Shown here: piece by piece, positions 1-5,546 of the stretch
Numbering within the stretch: the first letter of the stretch is position 1
How the letters are laid out: each line of letters begins with the position of its first letter
Assembly: GCA_949957035.1 (NCBI GenBank)
Contig: CATLIP010000123.1
Span: 1 to 7,176, forward strand
Length of the DNA: 7,176 nucleotides
Reading direction: 5' to 3'
Source: an uncultured Lachnospiraceae bacterium
GTDB taxonomy: Bacteria; Bacillota_A; Clostridia; Lachnospirales; Lachnospiraceae
The notes under the pieces: model-generated
The model's database searches: none
Seen by the model: only the letters and a program-made list of their open reading frames with translations
What the model was told of the DNA's origin: nothing
Program-made: the position numbers and the translations under genes

Positions 1-325
1 GTTGGAGGCTGTCAACTTGATCTCCAGCGCCACCGAAGATGAGGCTAATTCTCTCTCTCAAATTTCCGCGGCTGTGGATCAGATTTCCAGTGTAGTGCAG
101 ACGAACTCTGCTACCGCTGAAGAGTCAGCCGCCGCAAGTGAGGAGCTCTCAGGACAGGCTAATGTGCTCAAGGGGCTGATCAGTCGGTTTCGTCTGGATA
201 ACAGCGTTTTTGCAGGCACACCCACTTATAGAGATTCTGGTGTGAGACACAACAGCGCCAGTATCAGTACATCTGATGTAGGTAAGGATACTTTCGAAGA
301 GTATACAGACGACGCAAAATATTAA
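1..325 (+). CDS. Methyl-accepting chemotaxis protein, C-terminal fragment
   Basis: This is the last 108 or so residues of a chemoreceptor; the gene starts upstream of the window and the reading frame is open at the left edge (first complete codon at base 2). The visible part is the returning helix of the cytoplasmic signalling coiled coil: repeated Q-I-S / V-D-Q-I-S-S-V-V-Q heptads, followed by the typical C-terminal methylation-helix stretch NSATAEESAAASEELS (about residues 35-50 of the fragment). The helix ends with a F-R-L segment and a polar tail of about 40 residues ending EEYTDDAKY. No CheR/CheB-tethering pentapeptide is seen at the end. Family role: relays ligand binding to CheW/CheA at the membrane to control motility. 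The ligand cannot be inferred because the sensor part is missing. A strong terminator follows about 30 bases after the stop, so this is the last gene of its transcript. Confidence 0.93.
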   Translation, partial: LEAVNLISSATEDEANSLSQISAAVDQISSVVQTNSATAEESAAASEELSGQANVLKGLISRFRLDNSVFAGTPTYRDSGVRHNSASISTSDVGKDTFEEYTDDAKY

Positions 326-358
326 CGAAAAGTGTTGATCTACTCTGGCTTTTCATTT

Positions 359-398
359 AAAGAAACCTTGTATTGGAATTATACAAGGTTTCTTTTTT
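359..398 (+). terminator. Intrinsic terminator after the chemoreceptor gene
   Basis: A perfect inverted repeat of 13 bp (AGAAACCTTGTAT, 361-373, with ATACAAGGTTTCT, 381-393), extended to 15 bp by flanking A/T pairs, encloses a 7-base loop and runs into a T-tract (393-398). This is a textbook Rho-independent terminator for the plus strand. The convergent hydrolase gene on the minus strand ends at 450. Read in that direction the same hairpin is followed only by a short T-rich run, so it may also serve, less efficiently, as that gene's terminator. Confidence 0.93.
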
Positions 399-449
399 GT
401 TAGCTGATTGAAGATAAGTTCAATTAATGGGCAGCCTCCTACCCGATGC

Positions 450-1376
450 TTAAGCAAGAACGCTGTCCATAAATGCAATGATCCCTGATTCTACTTCGCA
501 TTTGATATCTGCGTAGTTATGTATCTCATGGCGGTAACCAGAGTAAAGCTTCGTTGTCACGGTATGTCCTGTCTCGGTCAGCCAGTTAGACACTTCATAT
601 ACGCCCTTTCCGTATTCTCCGACAGGATCCTGATCTCCGGCGATATTGTAGATCGGAAGATCTTTTGGTACTTTGTCTGCCCACTCATGTCCTTCGATCT
701 GGAGCATCATCTGCACAAAATCATATAGAGAACGATTGCTGGTAGGTTTTGTGAATGCGTCGAAAGGATCTTCTGCGTGGTCCTTTTGCACATAAGGATC
801 TGCGCAGATCCATTCATTTCCGATATGAACTTCACCGCAGCGCTCGCACATCCATCCAAGGAGCCGGCCTAGAAGCGCCGGGTCTGATTCAAGAGCCTGA
901 CCGTTATCGATCGCTTTTTTTATCACTTCTCCCGCTTCTTTCGCGCCACGGAAGATACCGGTAGTTCCGCAGATCGTTGCACCGGAAAGTTCGCTTCCGT
1001 ATTTTGCCATAAAATCTCTCGTGATGAAAGAACCCATGCTGTGTCCGAACAGAAAATAGGGAAGGTCTGGATATTTTTCGCAGACAATTTTCTTTAAAGT
1101 ATGCTCGTCCTCCATCATCGTATGGGGCCCTTTATCGCCCCAGTCTCCCCATGCGTCATTGACCATGGCTGTCTTTCCATGGCCGGTATGGTCGTCGGCA
1201 GCTACGATATAGCCGGCGTCCAGAAAGGCGGAGATCATGTGGATATACCGTCTGGAATGCTCGCCAAAACCGTGTATGAGCTGGACAATACCCTTCGGCT
1301 TTGCGGCAGGTACGTAGATCCAGCCCTGAATGTCGTCGCGTTCGTTAAAAGATTGAAAAGATACTTCATGCAACAT
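450..1376 (-). CDS. Alpha/beta hydrolase, monoacylglycerol lipase-like (Hydrolase_4 / serine aminopeptidase S33)
   Basis: 308 residues, full length for the bacterial monoacylglycerol-lipase/lysophospholipase-like group. Visible landmarks in order: HGFGEHSRRY (35-44), the oxyanion-hole HG motif; a DDHTGHGKT segment (61-69) typical of the subgroup; the nucleophile elbow GHSMGS with Ser113; the acid residue in GDQDPVG, likely Asp250; and the catalytic His283 in YRHE. The triad is therefore intact. A helical cap with several Cys and Trp residues lies around 140-235. There is no signal peptide or membrane segment, so it should be cytoplasmic. It probably hydrolyses a carboxylic ester such as a monoglyceride or lysophospholipid, but the substrate cannot be read from sequence. 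The ATG at 1374-1376 is supported by GGAGGTG at 1384-1390, seven bases upstream. The gene is monocistronic, with a near-consensus promoter at 1407-1436, and converges on the chemoreceptor gene. Confidence 0.9.
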   Translation of the reverse strand: MLHEVSFQSFNERDDIQGWIYVPAAKPKGIVQLIHGFGEHSRRYIHMISAFLDAGYIVAADDHTGHGKTAMVNDAWGDWGDKGPHTMMEDEHTLKKIVCEKYPDLPYFLFGHSMGSFITRDFMAKYGSELSGATICGTTGIFRGAKEAGEVIKKAIDNGQALESDPALLGRLLGWMCERCGEVHIGNEWICADPYVQKDHAEDPFDAFTKPTSNRSLYDFVQMMLQIEGHEWADKVPKDLPIYNIAGDQDPVGEYGKGVYEVSNWLTETGHTVTTKLYSGYRHEIHNYADIKCEVESGIIAFMDSVLA

Positions 1377-1406
1377 AATTTTTCACCTCCGATTCTTGAT
1401 AATTTT

Positions 1407-1436
1407 ATTGTAAGACCTGAGGGAGGAAAGTGTCAA
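1407..1436 (-). promoter_or_regulatory. Sigma-A type promoter of the alpha/beta hydrolase gene
   Basis: Read on the minus strand: TTGACA (1431-1436, perfect -35), an 18-base spacer, then TACAAT (1407-1412, five of six -10 matches). The predicted start lies near 1400, giving a leader of about 24 bases that contains the GGAGGTG ribosome binding site. A short inverted repeat (AAGCT / AGCTT, 1435-1450) overlaps the -35 edge and could be fortuitous. Confidence 0.8.
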
Positions 1437-1512
1437 GCTTCGCTCAGCTTATGTTTGAAGTATTTTTTAATATCAGGATTTGGCTTTCTTTTTAGATATT
1501 TCTTATCATTAG

Positions 1513-1541
1513 TTGACGAAAAATTCCCCACAGTGTATGAT
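1513..1541 (+). promoter_or_regulatory. Sigma-A type promoter of the aldolase-kinase operon
   Basis: TTGACG (1513-1518), a 17-base spacer, and TATGAT (1536-1541) match the housekeeping consensus in five of six positions at each element. Transcription would start near 1548, leaving a leader of about 47 bases before the ATG at 1595, with AAAGGAAG (1581-1588) as ribosome binding site. A dyad TGAT-N4-ATCA (1538-1549) overlaps the -10 and could be an operator, but it is short and AT-rich. I found no convincing CcpA (cre) site nearby. The promoter is divergent from the hydrolase promoter, with about 75 bases between the two -35 elements. Confidence 0.75.
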
Positions 1542-1594
1542 AAAAATCAGTTAAACAAATAAATGCAACTCAATAAACAGAAAGGAAGAAAGAA

Positions 1595-2884
1595 ATGAAT
1601 TTAAATGTACTACATCCTGCCGAGCAGCTTACACAGATGATTAAAAGAGTATACGACCAGCGTCTTACTACAACCTCTGGAGGAAATCTGTCCATTAAAG
1701 ATGAGAACGGAGATATGTGGATTACACCTGCATCCATTGACAAAGGAACGCTTACGAAAGAAGACATGGTATGTATTAAGAAAGACGGAACCATTGTTGG
1801 ACGGCACAAGCCCAGCAGCGAGTACCCGTTTCATCAAATGATATACGAGACAAGAAAGGATCTGAAAGCAGTTTTACATGCACATCCTTCAGCGCTGGTG
1901 GCATTTTCTATAGTCAGAAAGATTCCAAAGACCAGAATCTGTCCGCAGGTTTACTGGGAATGTGGAAAGGTCGGTATGGCGAAGTATGCTATGACGGGAA
2001 GCAGGCAGCTTGGGGAGTACATTGCCGAAGTGTTTGGACAGGGATATGACGTGGTTATGCTAGAGAATCATGGAGTCGTTGTAGGCGCAGAAAATATGCA
2101 GGATGCATTTGGAAGATTTGAGACTATGGAGTCAGCTGCCAGGCTGCAGATTCATGCGGCAACGCTGGGGAAGCTTAAGGTTCTTGAGGAAGAAACCATT
2201 CAAGAATGTGCAGACGCCTTGAACGTCCACAGAGAAGATTTCGTATCAGGGGAATATAATAGCCGGGAGAAAGCGGCCAGAAAAGAGATTTGTGATTTTG
2301 CTGCCAGAGCATACCGTCAACAGATTGTTACAAGCGTTCAAGGTTCATTTTCTGAGCGGATTGACAACGAACGGTTTGTGATAACGCCGCGTCATAAGGA
2401 CCGTCTGCATCTTGCACCGGAGGATATTGTGGCCATTGATAATGGAAAATCAGAGTTTGGGAAGAACCCGAGTCGAGTGACAGAATTTCATCGTGCAATC
2501 TATGATGCTCATCCGGAGATTAACAGTATTATAATCTGTCAGCCTCAGAATGTGATGGCCTTTGCCGTAACAGGGGAACCACTGGATTCCAAGACCATTC
2601 CTGAGAGTTACATTATGATGCGGGATATTCCCCGTGTGAAGAAACCGCTGATGCTTGAGAAACCGGAAACAATTGCGGATATGTTTAACGAGAGCACGCC
2701 GATTGTCATGGCAGACCATGATTGTCTGATAGTAACAGGGGAAAGTATGCTGAAAACATTTGACAGGCTGGAGGTTACGGAATATAGCGCCATGTCCATC
2801 GTAATGTCTAAGAATCAAGGAGAGATTATCCCTATTGATGAAGACGGTCTAAAAGAGATTAGAGAAGGATTTGGACTAAAATAA
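1595..2884 (+). CDS. Tandem class II aldolase/adducin-family protein (probable sugar-phosphate aldolase)
   Basis: 429 residues, twice the length of single-domain class II aldolases such as FucA (about 215), and built from two copies of the fold. Copy 1 (about 1-210) carries the family signature: SGGNLS (28-33), a WITP segment (42-45), SSEYPFH with the likely catalytic Glu76, the zinc histidines in HAHP (His95, His97), and ENHG with the third ligand His159. Copy 2 (about 230-429) repeats the pattern (GSFS...VITP at 250-265, TEFH with Glu297) but has C-Q-P-Q (315-318) in place of HAHP and ADHD (373-376) in place of ENHG, so two of three metal ligands are gone. Copy 1 is therefore presumably the catalytic unit. 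Family chemistry is zinc-dependent retro-aldol cleavage of a ketose 1-phosphate to DHAP plus an aldehyde. The next gene is a rhamnulokinase-like kinase 23 bases downstream, which suggests rhamnulose, fuculose or a similar ketose phosphate as substrate. An epimerase or decarboxylase activity is also possible in this superfamily. Confidence 0.87.
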   Translation: MNLNVLHPAEQLTQMIKRVYDQRLTTTSGGNLSIKDENGDMWITPASIDKGTLTKEDMVCIKKDGTIVGRHKPSSEYPFHQMIYETRKDLKAVLHAHPSALVAFSIVRKIPKTRICPQVYWECGKVGMAKYAMTGSRQLGEYIAEVFGQGYDVVMLENHGVVVGAENMQDAFGRFETMESAARLQIHAATLGKLKVLEEETIQECADALNVHREDFVSGEYNSREKAARKEICDFAARAYRQQIVTSVQGSFSERIDNERFVITPRHKDRLHLAPEDIVAIDNGKSEFGKNPSRVTEFHRAIYDAHPEINSIIICQPQNVMAFAVTGEPLDSKTIPESYIMMRDIPRVKKPLMLEKPETIADMFNESTPIVMADHDCLIVTGESMLKTFDRLEVTEYSAMSIVMSKNQGEIIPIDEDGLKEIREGFGLK

Positions 2885-2907
2885 TTGTACGGCGAAAGGG
2901 GTGCAGG

Positions 2908-4401
2908 ATGGATAAGAAGAAGGTAATTGCTATAGACCTGGGAGCGTCCAGCGGCAGAGTGATTAGCGTCGCAATGGGAGACGGAAAACTGGAGTTTGAA
3001 GAAGTCCATCGGTTTGCCAATGAAGGAGTTCCTGTGGGCTCCCGTTTGTATACGGACATACTGTATGTATATCGGGAGATAATAGCCGGTTTGAAGGAAG
3101 CAGTTCACGGAAACGGCAGTATAGAGTCGGTTGCTATTGACAGCTGGGGTGTTGATTTTGCACTGCTGGACGCAGAAGGAGAATTGATGTGTAACCCATA
3201 TCATTACCGGGACGGGCAGGCAGGAGGGATGATAGAAGAAGCTGATAAGATTTTTGGAAAAAGAGGCTTGTTTCGGTTAACCGGGGTACAGGATATGTGG
3301 TACAATTCCGTCTATCAGCTGCAGGGGCTTCAGAGAAGAAAACCTGATTTTTTGAATCATGGGAAATGTTTTCTTATGATTCCGGACATTTTGGGGTATT
3401 TTCTGACGGAAAATTGTACTATAGAGTACTCAAGTGCGTCCACGACACAGATGTATGATTTAAAACAGAAAAAATGGTCGGAAATCATCTTCCACAAGCT
3501 TGGACTGGACTCAAGGTTATTTCCAGAGGTTGTTATGACAGGGGCTTTTAAAGGGAATTTCAGCTTAAGGACAAAAAGAATGATTGGATTGTCCGATGAT
3601 AAGGAGATTCGGCTGACTGCTGCGGCAGGCCATGATTCGGCTTCAGCGGCCTATGCGGTTCCCGCGAAGGAGAAGAATTACATTTTTATCAGCTCCGGCA
3701 CATGGTCTGTGATTGGTAAGATTCTGGATGAACCGCTTATTACGAATGAAATCTATGACAAAGGCTATTCCAATGAAGGCGCGGCCTTTGGAAAGATTAA
3801 GCTGGTAAAGTCTATCATGGGAATGTGGCTGATTCAGGAACTTAGAAAATGTTGGAAGCTTCAAGGCAAGAAGATTGACTATGATTTTTTGACAGAGGAA
3901 TCAGAAAAGGCGGAGGCATTTTCTCATATGATTAACGTGGATGACGAGCTGTTTGTGGCGCCGCTTGATATGGAGAAGGCAATCAACCAATATTGTGTGC
4001 GGACACGCCAGCCGGTGATGGAGAATCAGGGAGAAATTTACAGAACTGTGATGGAGTCATTGGCGTTTAAATACCGAGAGGCGATTGAGGATTTGGAAAA
4101 TATAGTCGGTGAGACAGTGGATACACTCTATTTATTGGGAGGAGCGGTTCAGGACAGAGCATTTTGCAGGTATATTGCAAATGCAACCGGAAAACGTGTC
4201 AGCGCAGGGCCAGTAGAAGCGACGGCAATTGGCAACGCAATGATTCAAATGAAGGCGCTTGGATTCATGGAAAATGGGGATGAATCTATAAGAATGATAA
4301 GAGAGTCTTTTGATATCTGCTGTTATGAACCGAAGGATACGACAAGATGGAACCGTATGTATGAGAGATATAGACAGATAACGGCCAGACAGGAAATATA
4401 G
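2908..4401 (+). CDS. rhaB: Rhamnulokinase-type FGGY carbohydrate kinase
   Basis: 497 residues, full length (E. coli RhaB is about 489). FGGY landmarks: the phosphate-1 loop AIDLGASSGRV (8-18); the sugar-binding stretch AIDSWGVDFALLD (76-88), strongly RhaB-like; the RhaB-type L-T-G-V-Q ... N-S-V-Y-Q-L block (124-138); GHDSASA (241-247) with the likely catalytic base Asp242; SSGTWS (262-267); and the adenosine-binding region LLGGAVQDRAF (409-419) followed by GPVEATAIGNA (434-444). Expected reaction: ATP-dependent phosphorylation of L-rhamnulose to L-rhamnulose 1-phosphate in the cytoplasm. The ATG is preceded by AAAGGGG (2895-2901). It is co-transcribed with the tandem aldolase and ends in a strong terminator. 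No rhaA isomerase, rhaD of the usual length, or transporter is in view, so the true ketose could be L-fuculose or another deoxyketose. The family call is firm; the substrate is moderately supported. Confidence 0.88.
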   Translation: MDKKKVIAIDLGASSGRVISVAMGDGKLEFEEVHRFANEGVPVGSRLYTDILYVYREIIAGLKEAVHGNGSIESVAIDSWGVDFALLDAEGELMCNPYHYRDGQAGGMIEEADKIFGKRGLFRLTGVQDMWYNSVYQLQGLQRRKPDFLNHGKCFLMIPDILGYFLTENCTIEYSSASTTQMYDLKQKKWSEIIFHKLGLDSRLFPEVVMTGAFKGNFSLRTKRMIGLSDDKEIRLTAAAGHDSASAAYAVPAKEKNYIFISSGTWSVIGKILDEPLITNEIYDKGYSNEGAAFGKIKLVKSIMGMWLIQELRKCWKLQGKKIDYDFLTEESEKAEAFSHMINVDDELFVAPLDMEKAINQYCVRTRQPVMENQGEIYRTVMESLAFKYREAIEDLENIVGETVDTLYLLGGAVQDRAFCRYIANATGKRVSAGPVEATAIGNAMIQMKALGFMENGDESIRMIRESFDICCYEPKDTTRWNRMYERYRQITARQEI

Positions 4402-4417
4402 CGCTTTGCATAAGTTG

Positions 4418-4487
4418 GGGATTGTTGTAAAACAGTTGTTATATAAGCTGTATTTTGCAACAATCCCTGACTTTTTGTTTTCTTTTT
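4418..4487 (+). terminator. Intrinsic terminator of the aldolase-kinase operon
   Basis: GGGATTGTTG (4418-4427) pairs perfectly with CAACAATCCC (4458-4467). The helix can continue inward through TAAAACAG / CTGTATTTT with a bulge, leaving a loop of about 12 bases. T5-G-T4-C-T5 (4472-4487) follows, as expected for Rho-independent termination on the plus strand. In the opposite direction the hairpin is not followed by a T-tract, so it probably does not terminate the convergent ECF gene. Confidence 0.9.
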
Positions 4488-4515
4488 ATCCTACAGGATG
4501 AAGCTTTTAGGCGTG

Positions 4516-5043
4516 TTAGCTGCGGGCCAGCTGCTTGATGTCAGGTATTGCCAACAGGATGGGATACAGGACAAATGCAATGATAAGCCCGCTGAGTCCT
4601 TGAATCAGATTGGCGGGAACGCTTGCCATTGCAGCAGACACTCCATAGAGAGGTATCTCGCAGACGAAATATCCGCCGGCTACCAGAAGGATGTCTGCAA
4701 CTCCGCCAAGAATGACGGCTGTACACTGGCTTTTGGAGGTTCTGCCAAGCCTTTGATAGAGGATGCCGGCAATCCATGCTATGATTCCTTTGATTGCAAA
4801 TGTAATCGGTACGTAGATAAAATATCCTCCCAGAAGGTCTGCCATGGCAGAACCGATTCCTGCCGCCAGAAGTCCCCAGATTGGACCAAGAATTACGCCG
4901 GAAAGGATGACGATTGCGTCGCCGGGATGTATATATCCGCTGGTTCCCGGTGTGGGGATGCGGATGGACATTGTTGCTGCGCAGGCTAATGCGGCGAATA
5001 ATGCTGTCATGACAATTTTTTTCAGATTCGTATTCGTGTTCAT
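4516..5043 (-). CDS. ECF transporter S component (substrate-binding membrane subunit)
   Basis: 175 residues, the usual size for an energy-coupling-factor S component. It is almost entirely hydrophobic, with about six predicted membrane segments (roughly 9-27, 43-62, 72-94, 107-127, 132-146 and 147-166). Segment 1 is Ala-rich (ALFAALACAA, 14-23), which in this family contacts the EcfT subunit. It is followed by the characteristic R-I-P-T-P-G ... G-Y-I-H-P-G-D loop (28-42) and the G-I-G-S-A-M-A-D-L-L-G-G (62-73) segment seen in the broad ECF_trnsprt (DUF1393-like) family. Role: binds a vitamin or precursor with high affinity and works with a shared EcfA-EcfA'-EcfT module encoded elsewhere. The substrate is not determinable; hydroxymethylpyrimidine and pyridoxine-type compounds are candidates from family precedent. 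An in-frame ATG 51 codons upstream (5194-5196) would add a non-homologous, partly polar tail lying inside the predicted leader hairpin. The start at 5043 is chosen because of AGAGGT seven bases upstream. Confidence 0.85.
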   Translation of the reverse strand: MNTNTNLKKIVMTALFAALACAATMSIRIPTPGTSGYIHPGDAIVILSGVILGPIWGLLAAGIGSAMADLLGGYFIYVPITFAIKGIIAWIAGILYQRLGRTSKSQCTAVILGGVADILLVAGGYFVCEIPLYGVSAAMASVPANLIQGLSGLIIAFVLYPILLAIPDIKQLARS

Positions 5044-5050
5044 TAGAATT

Positions 5051-5056
5051 ACCTCT
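5051..5056 (-). promoter_or_regulatory. Ribosome binding site fixing the ECF gene start
   Basis: AGAGGT on the minus strand, seven bases before the ATG at 5041-5043. It marks this ATG, and not the longer in-frame possibility upstream, as the translation start. Confidence 0.75.
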
Positions 5057-5111
5057 TTTCTTGTTCTTATTATGTAAATACATGGCGCCTTTGCTGATGT
5101 AGATACTTTAT

Positions 5112-5140
5112 ACCATATCTGGATTGAAAAAAAGAGCCAA
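5112..5140 (-). promoter_or_regulatory. Possible proximal promoter of the ECF gene
   Basis: On the minus strand TTGGCT (5135-5140) and TATGGT (5112-5117) are separated by 17 bases and match the consensus at four of six positions each. A second -10-like TATAAA lies immediately downstream. The site overlaps the 3' part of the leader hairpin described at 5121-5216, so promoter and terminator readings compete for the same bases. This is a weak call, made mainly because it offers an alternative to the leader-RNA interpretation. Confidence 0.35.
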
Positions 5141-5216
5141 TAATTGTAAATATAACCATGCCAGTTTGAATGTGACTTATTGCTCCTGTCTGTCATGAGA
5201 GTTTTTTCTCCAATCC
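5121..5216 (-). ncRNA. Structured leader RNA / candidate attenuator of the ECF gene
   Basis: On the minus strand an outer helix joins GGATTGGAGAAAA (5204-5216) to TTTTTTTCAATCC (5121-5133): 11 Watson-Crick plus 2 G-U pairs. The two wobbles exist only in minus-strand RNA; they would be C-A mismatches on the other strand. Nested inside is GAGCAATAA (5177-5185) pairing with TTATTGGCTC (5134-5143) with one bulged G and a 33-base loop, followed directly by seven T. The inner hairpin plus T-tract resembles an intrinsic terminator ahead of the gene, and the outer helix would capture the T-tract. That layout fits a riboswitch-like or protein-controlled attenuator. I compared it from memory with TPP, FMN, preQ1, THF and cobalamin riboswitch cores (for example CTGAGA of TPP) and saw no match. 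It could be fortuitous AT-rich folding. Confidence 0.45.
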
Positions 5217-5229
5217 GTCAATGAGCAGA

Positions 5230-5235
5230 AGTATA
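5230..5235 (-). promoter_or_regulatory. Possible -10 element of the distal ECF gene promoter
   Basis: TATACT on the minus strand matches the -10 consensus at five of six positions, but the region 17-18 bases upstream (TTCAAT/TTTCAA) is a poor -35. If used, transcription would begin near 5223, just before the outer helix of the leader RNA, giving a leader of about 180 bases. Confidence 0.3.
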
Positions 5236-5452
5236 TAAATGGCAGGAAGAGTATTGAAACATTAGTCAAGAATTTCACAAAATGAATTTTTCATTTCATG
5301 ACAAGTTACATAAGGCGGAAACAAAGCACGAATTGAAAGGATGGGAAATAAAAAGAATAGAAATGAAATAAATATTGAAATTATTTTTTCGTTTTATGAA
5401 TGAATGGAAAAATGAAATAAAATCGGGTCAGGAGACTTATAAATTCTGCTAA

Positions 5453-5481
5453 TGGATTTTTCTTCCGGAACTTCTTAAAAT
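5453..5481 (+). promoter_or_regulatory. Putative garR promoter
   Basis: TAAAAT (5476-5481) matches the -10 consensus at five of six positions. TGGATT (5453-5458), 17 bases upstream, is a weak -35 (three of six). The start would fall near 5488, shortly before the palindrome at 5495-5506. A weak -35 is compatible with an activated promoter, but another site in this AT-rich region could equally be the real one. Confidence 0.35.
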
Positions 5482-5494
5482 AATCACAGAAACG

Positions 5495-5506
5495 CAAGGC
5501 GCCTTG
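5495..5506. promoter_or_regulatory. Perfect 12-bp palindrome, candidate operator of garR
   Basis: CAAGGCGCCTTG is a perfect palindrome in otherwise AT-rich DNA, 40 bases before the garR ATG and just downstream of the putative transcription start. This is where a repressor would act. The central CG dinucleotide is reminiscent of LacI/GalR-type operators, but no regulator gene is in view, so the family is a guess. Confidence 0.4.
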
Positions 5507-5546
5507 GATATCAAATTTAAGAAAACAGGATAAGGAGAGTAGAATC

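Larger units (their letters stand above)
5217..5546. other. AT-rich regulatory region between the ECF gene and garR
   Basis: About 330 bases with no gene on either strand. The stretch 5255-5417 holds repeated TGAAA or TTTCA pentamers (5255, 5273, 5289, 5294, 5334, 5364, 5376, 5413). One group forms the inverted repeat AATGAA-TTT-TTCATT (5281-5295). Another, AAATGAAA (5361-5368) with a TTTCGTTT segment about 18 bases on, can form a hairpin with one wobble pair. The right-hand part contains the putative garR promoter and a perfect 12-bp palindrome, listed separately. The content looks like binding sites for a regulator plus promoter DNA. Confidence 0.5.

Noticed and set aside
1469..1500. Inverted repeat AATATC / GATATT between the two divergent promoters
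   Set aside because: Six-base AT-rich arms with a 20-base gap are expected by chance here.
1538..1549. TGAT-AAAA-ATCA dyad over the aldolase -10 element
   Set aside because: It is short and AT-rich and partly just the -10 sequence itself; not enough to call an operator.
1101..1562. Plus-strand open frame of 153 codons opposite the hydrolase gene
   Set aside because: It overlaps the hydrolase N-terminal coding region, its promoter and the intergenic region; the composition is non-protein-like and nothing in it is recognisable.
4498..4989. Plus-strand open frame of 163 codons, Cys- and Gly-rich, opposite the ECF gene
   Set aside because: It is the antisense shadow of a clear membrane-protein gene, with no recognisable domain and no proper ribosome binding site of its own.
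4541..5083. Minus-strand frame of 180 codons in another frame of the ECF gene
   Set aside because: It is very rich in Arg, Ser and His, as expected of an out-of-frame shadow of a hydrophobic protein; the S-component frame is clearly the coding one.
5044..5196. Longer N-terminus of the ECF S component starting at the in-frame ATG near 5196
   Set aside because: The added 51 residues look unlike an S component, no ribosome binding site precedes that ATG, and the stretch coincides with the predicted leader structure. The ATG at 5043 has a good AGAGGT.
5121..5216. TPP, FMN, preQ1, THF or cobalamin riboswitch
   Set aside because: None of the conserved core sequences that I can recall for these classes was found; only generic terminator-like structure is present.
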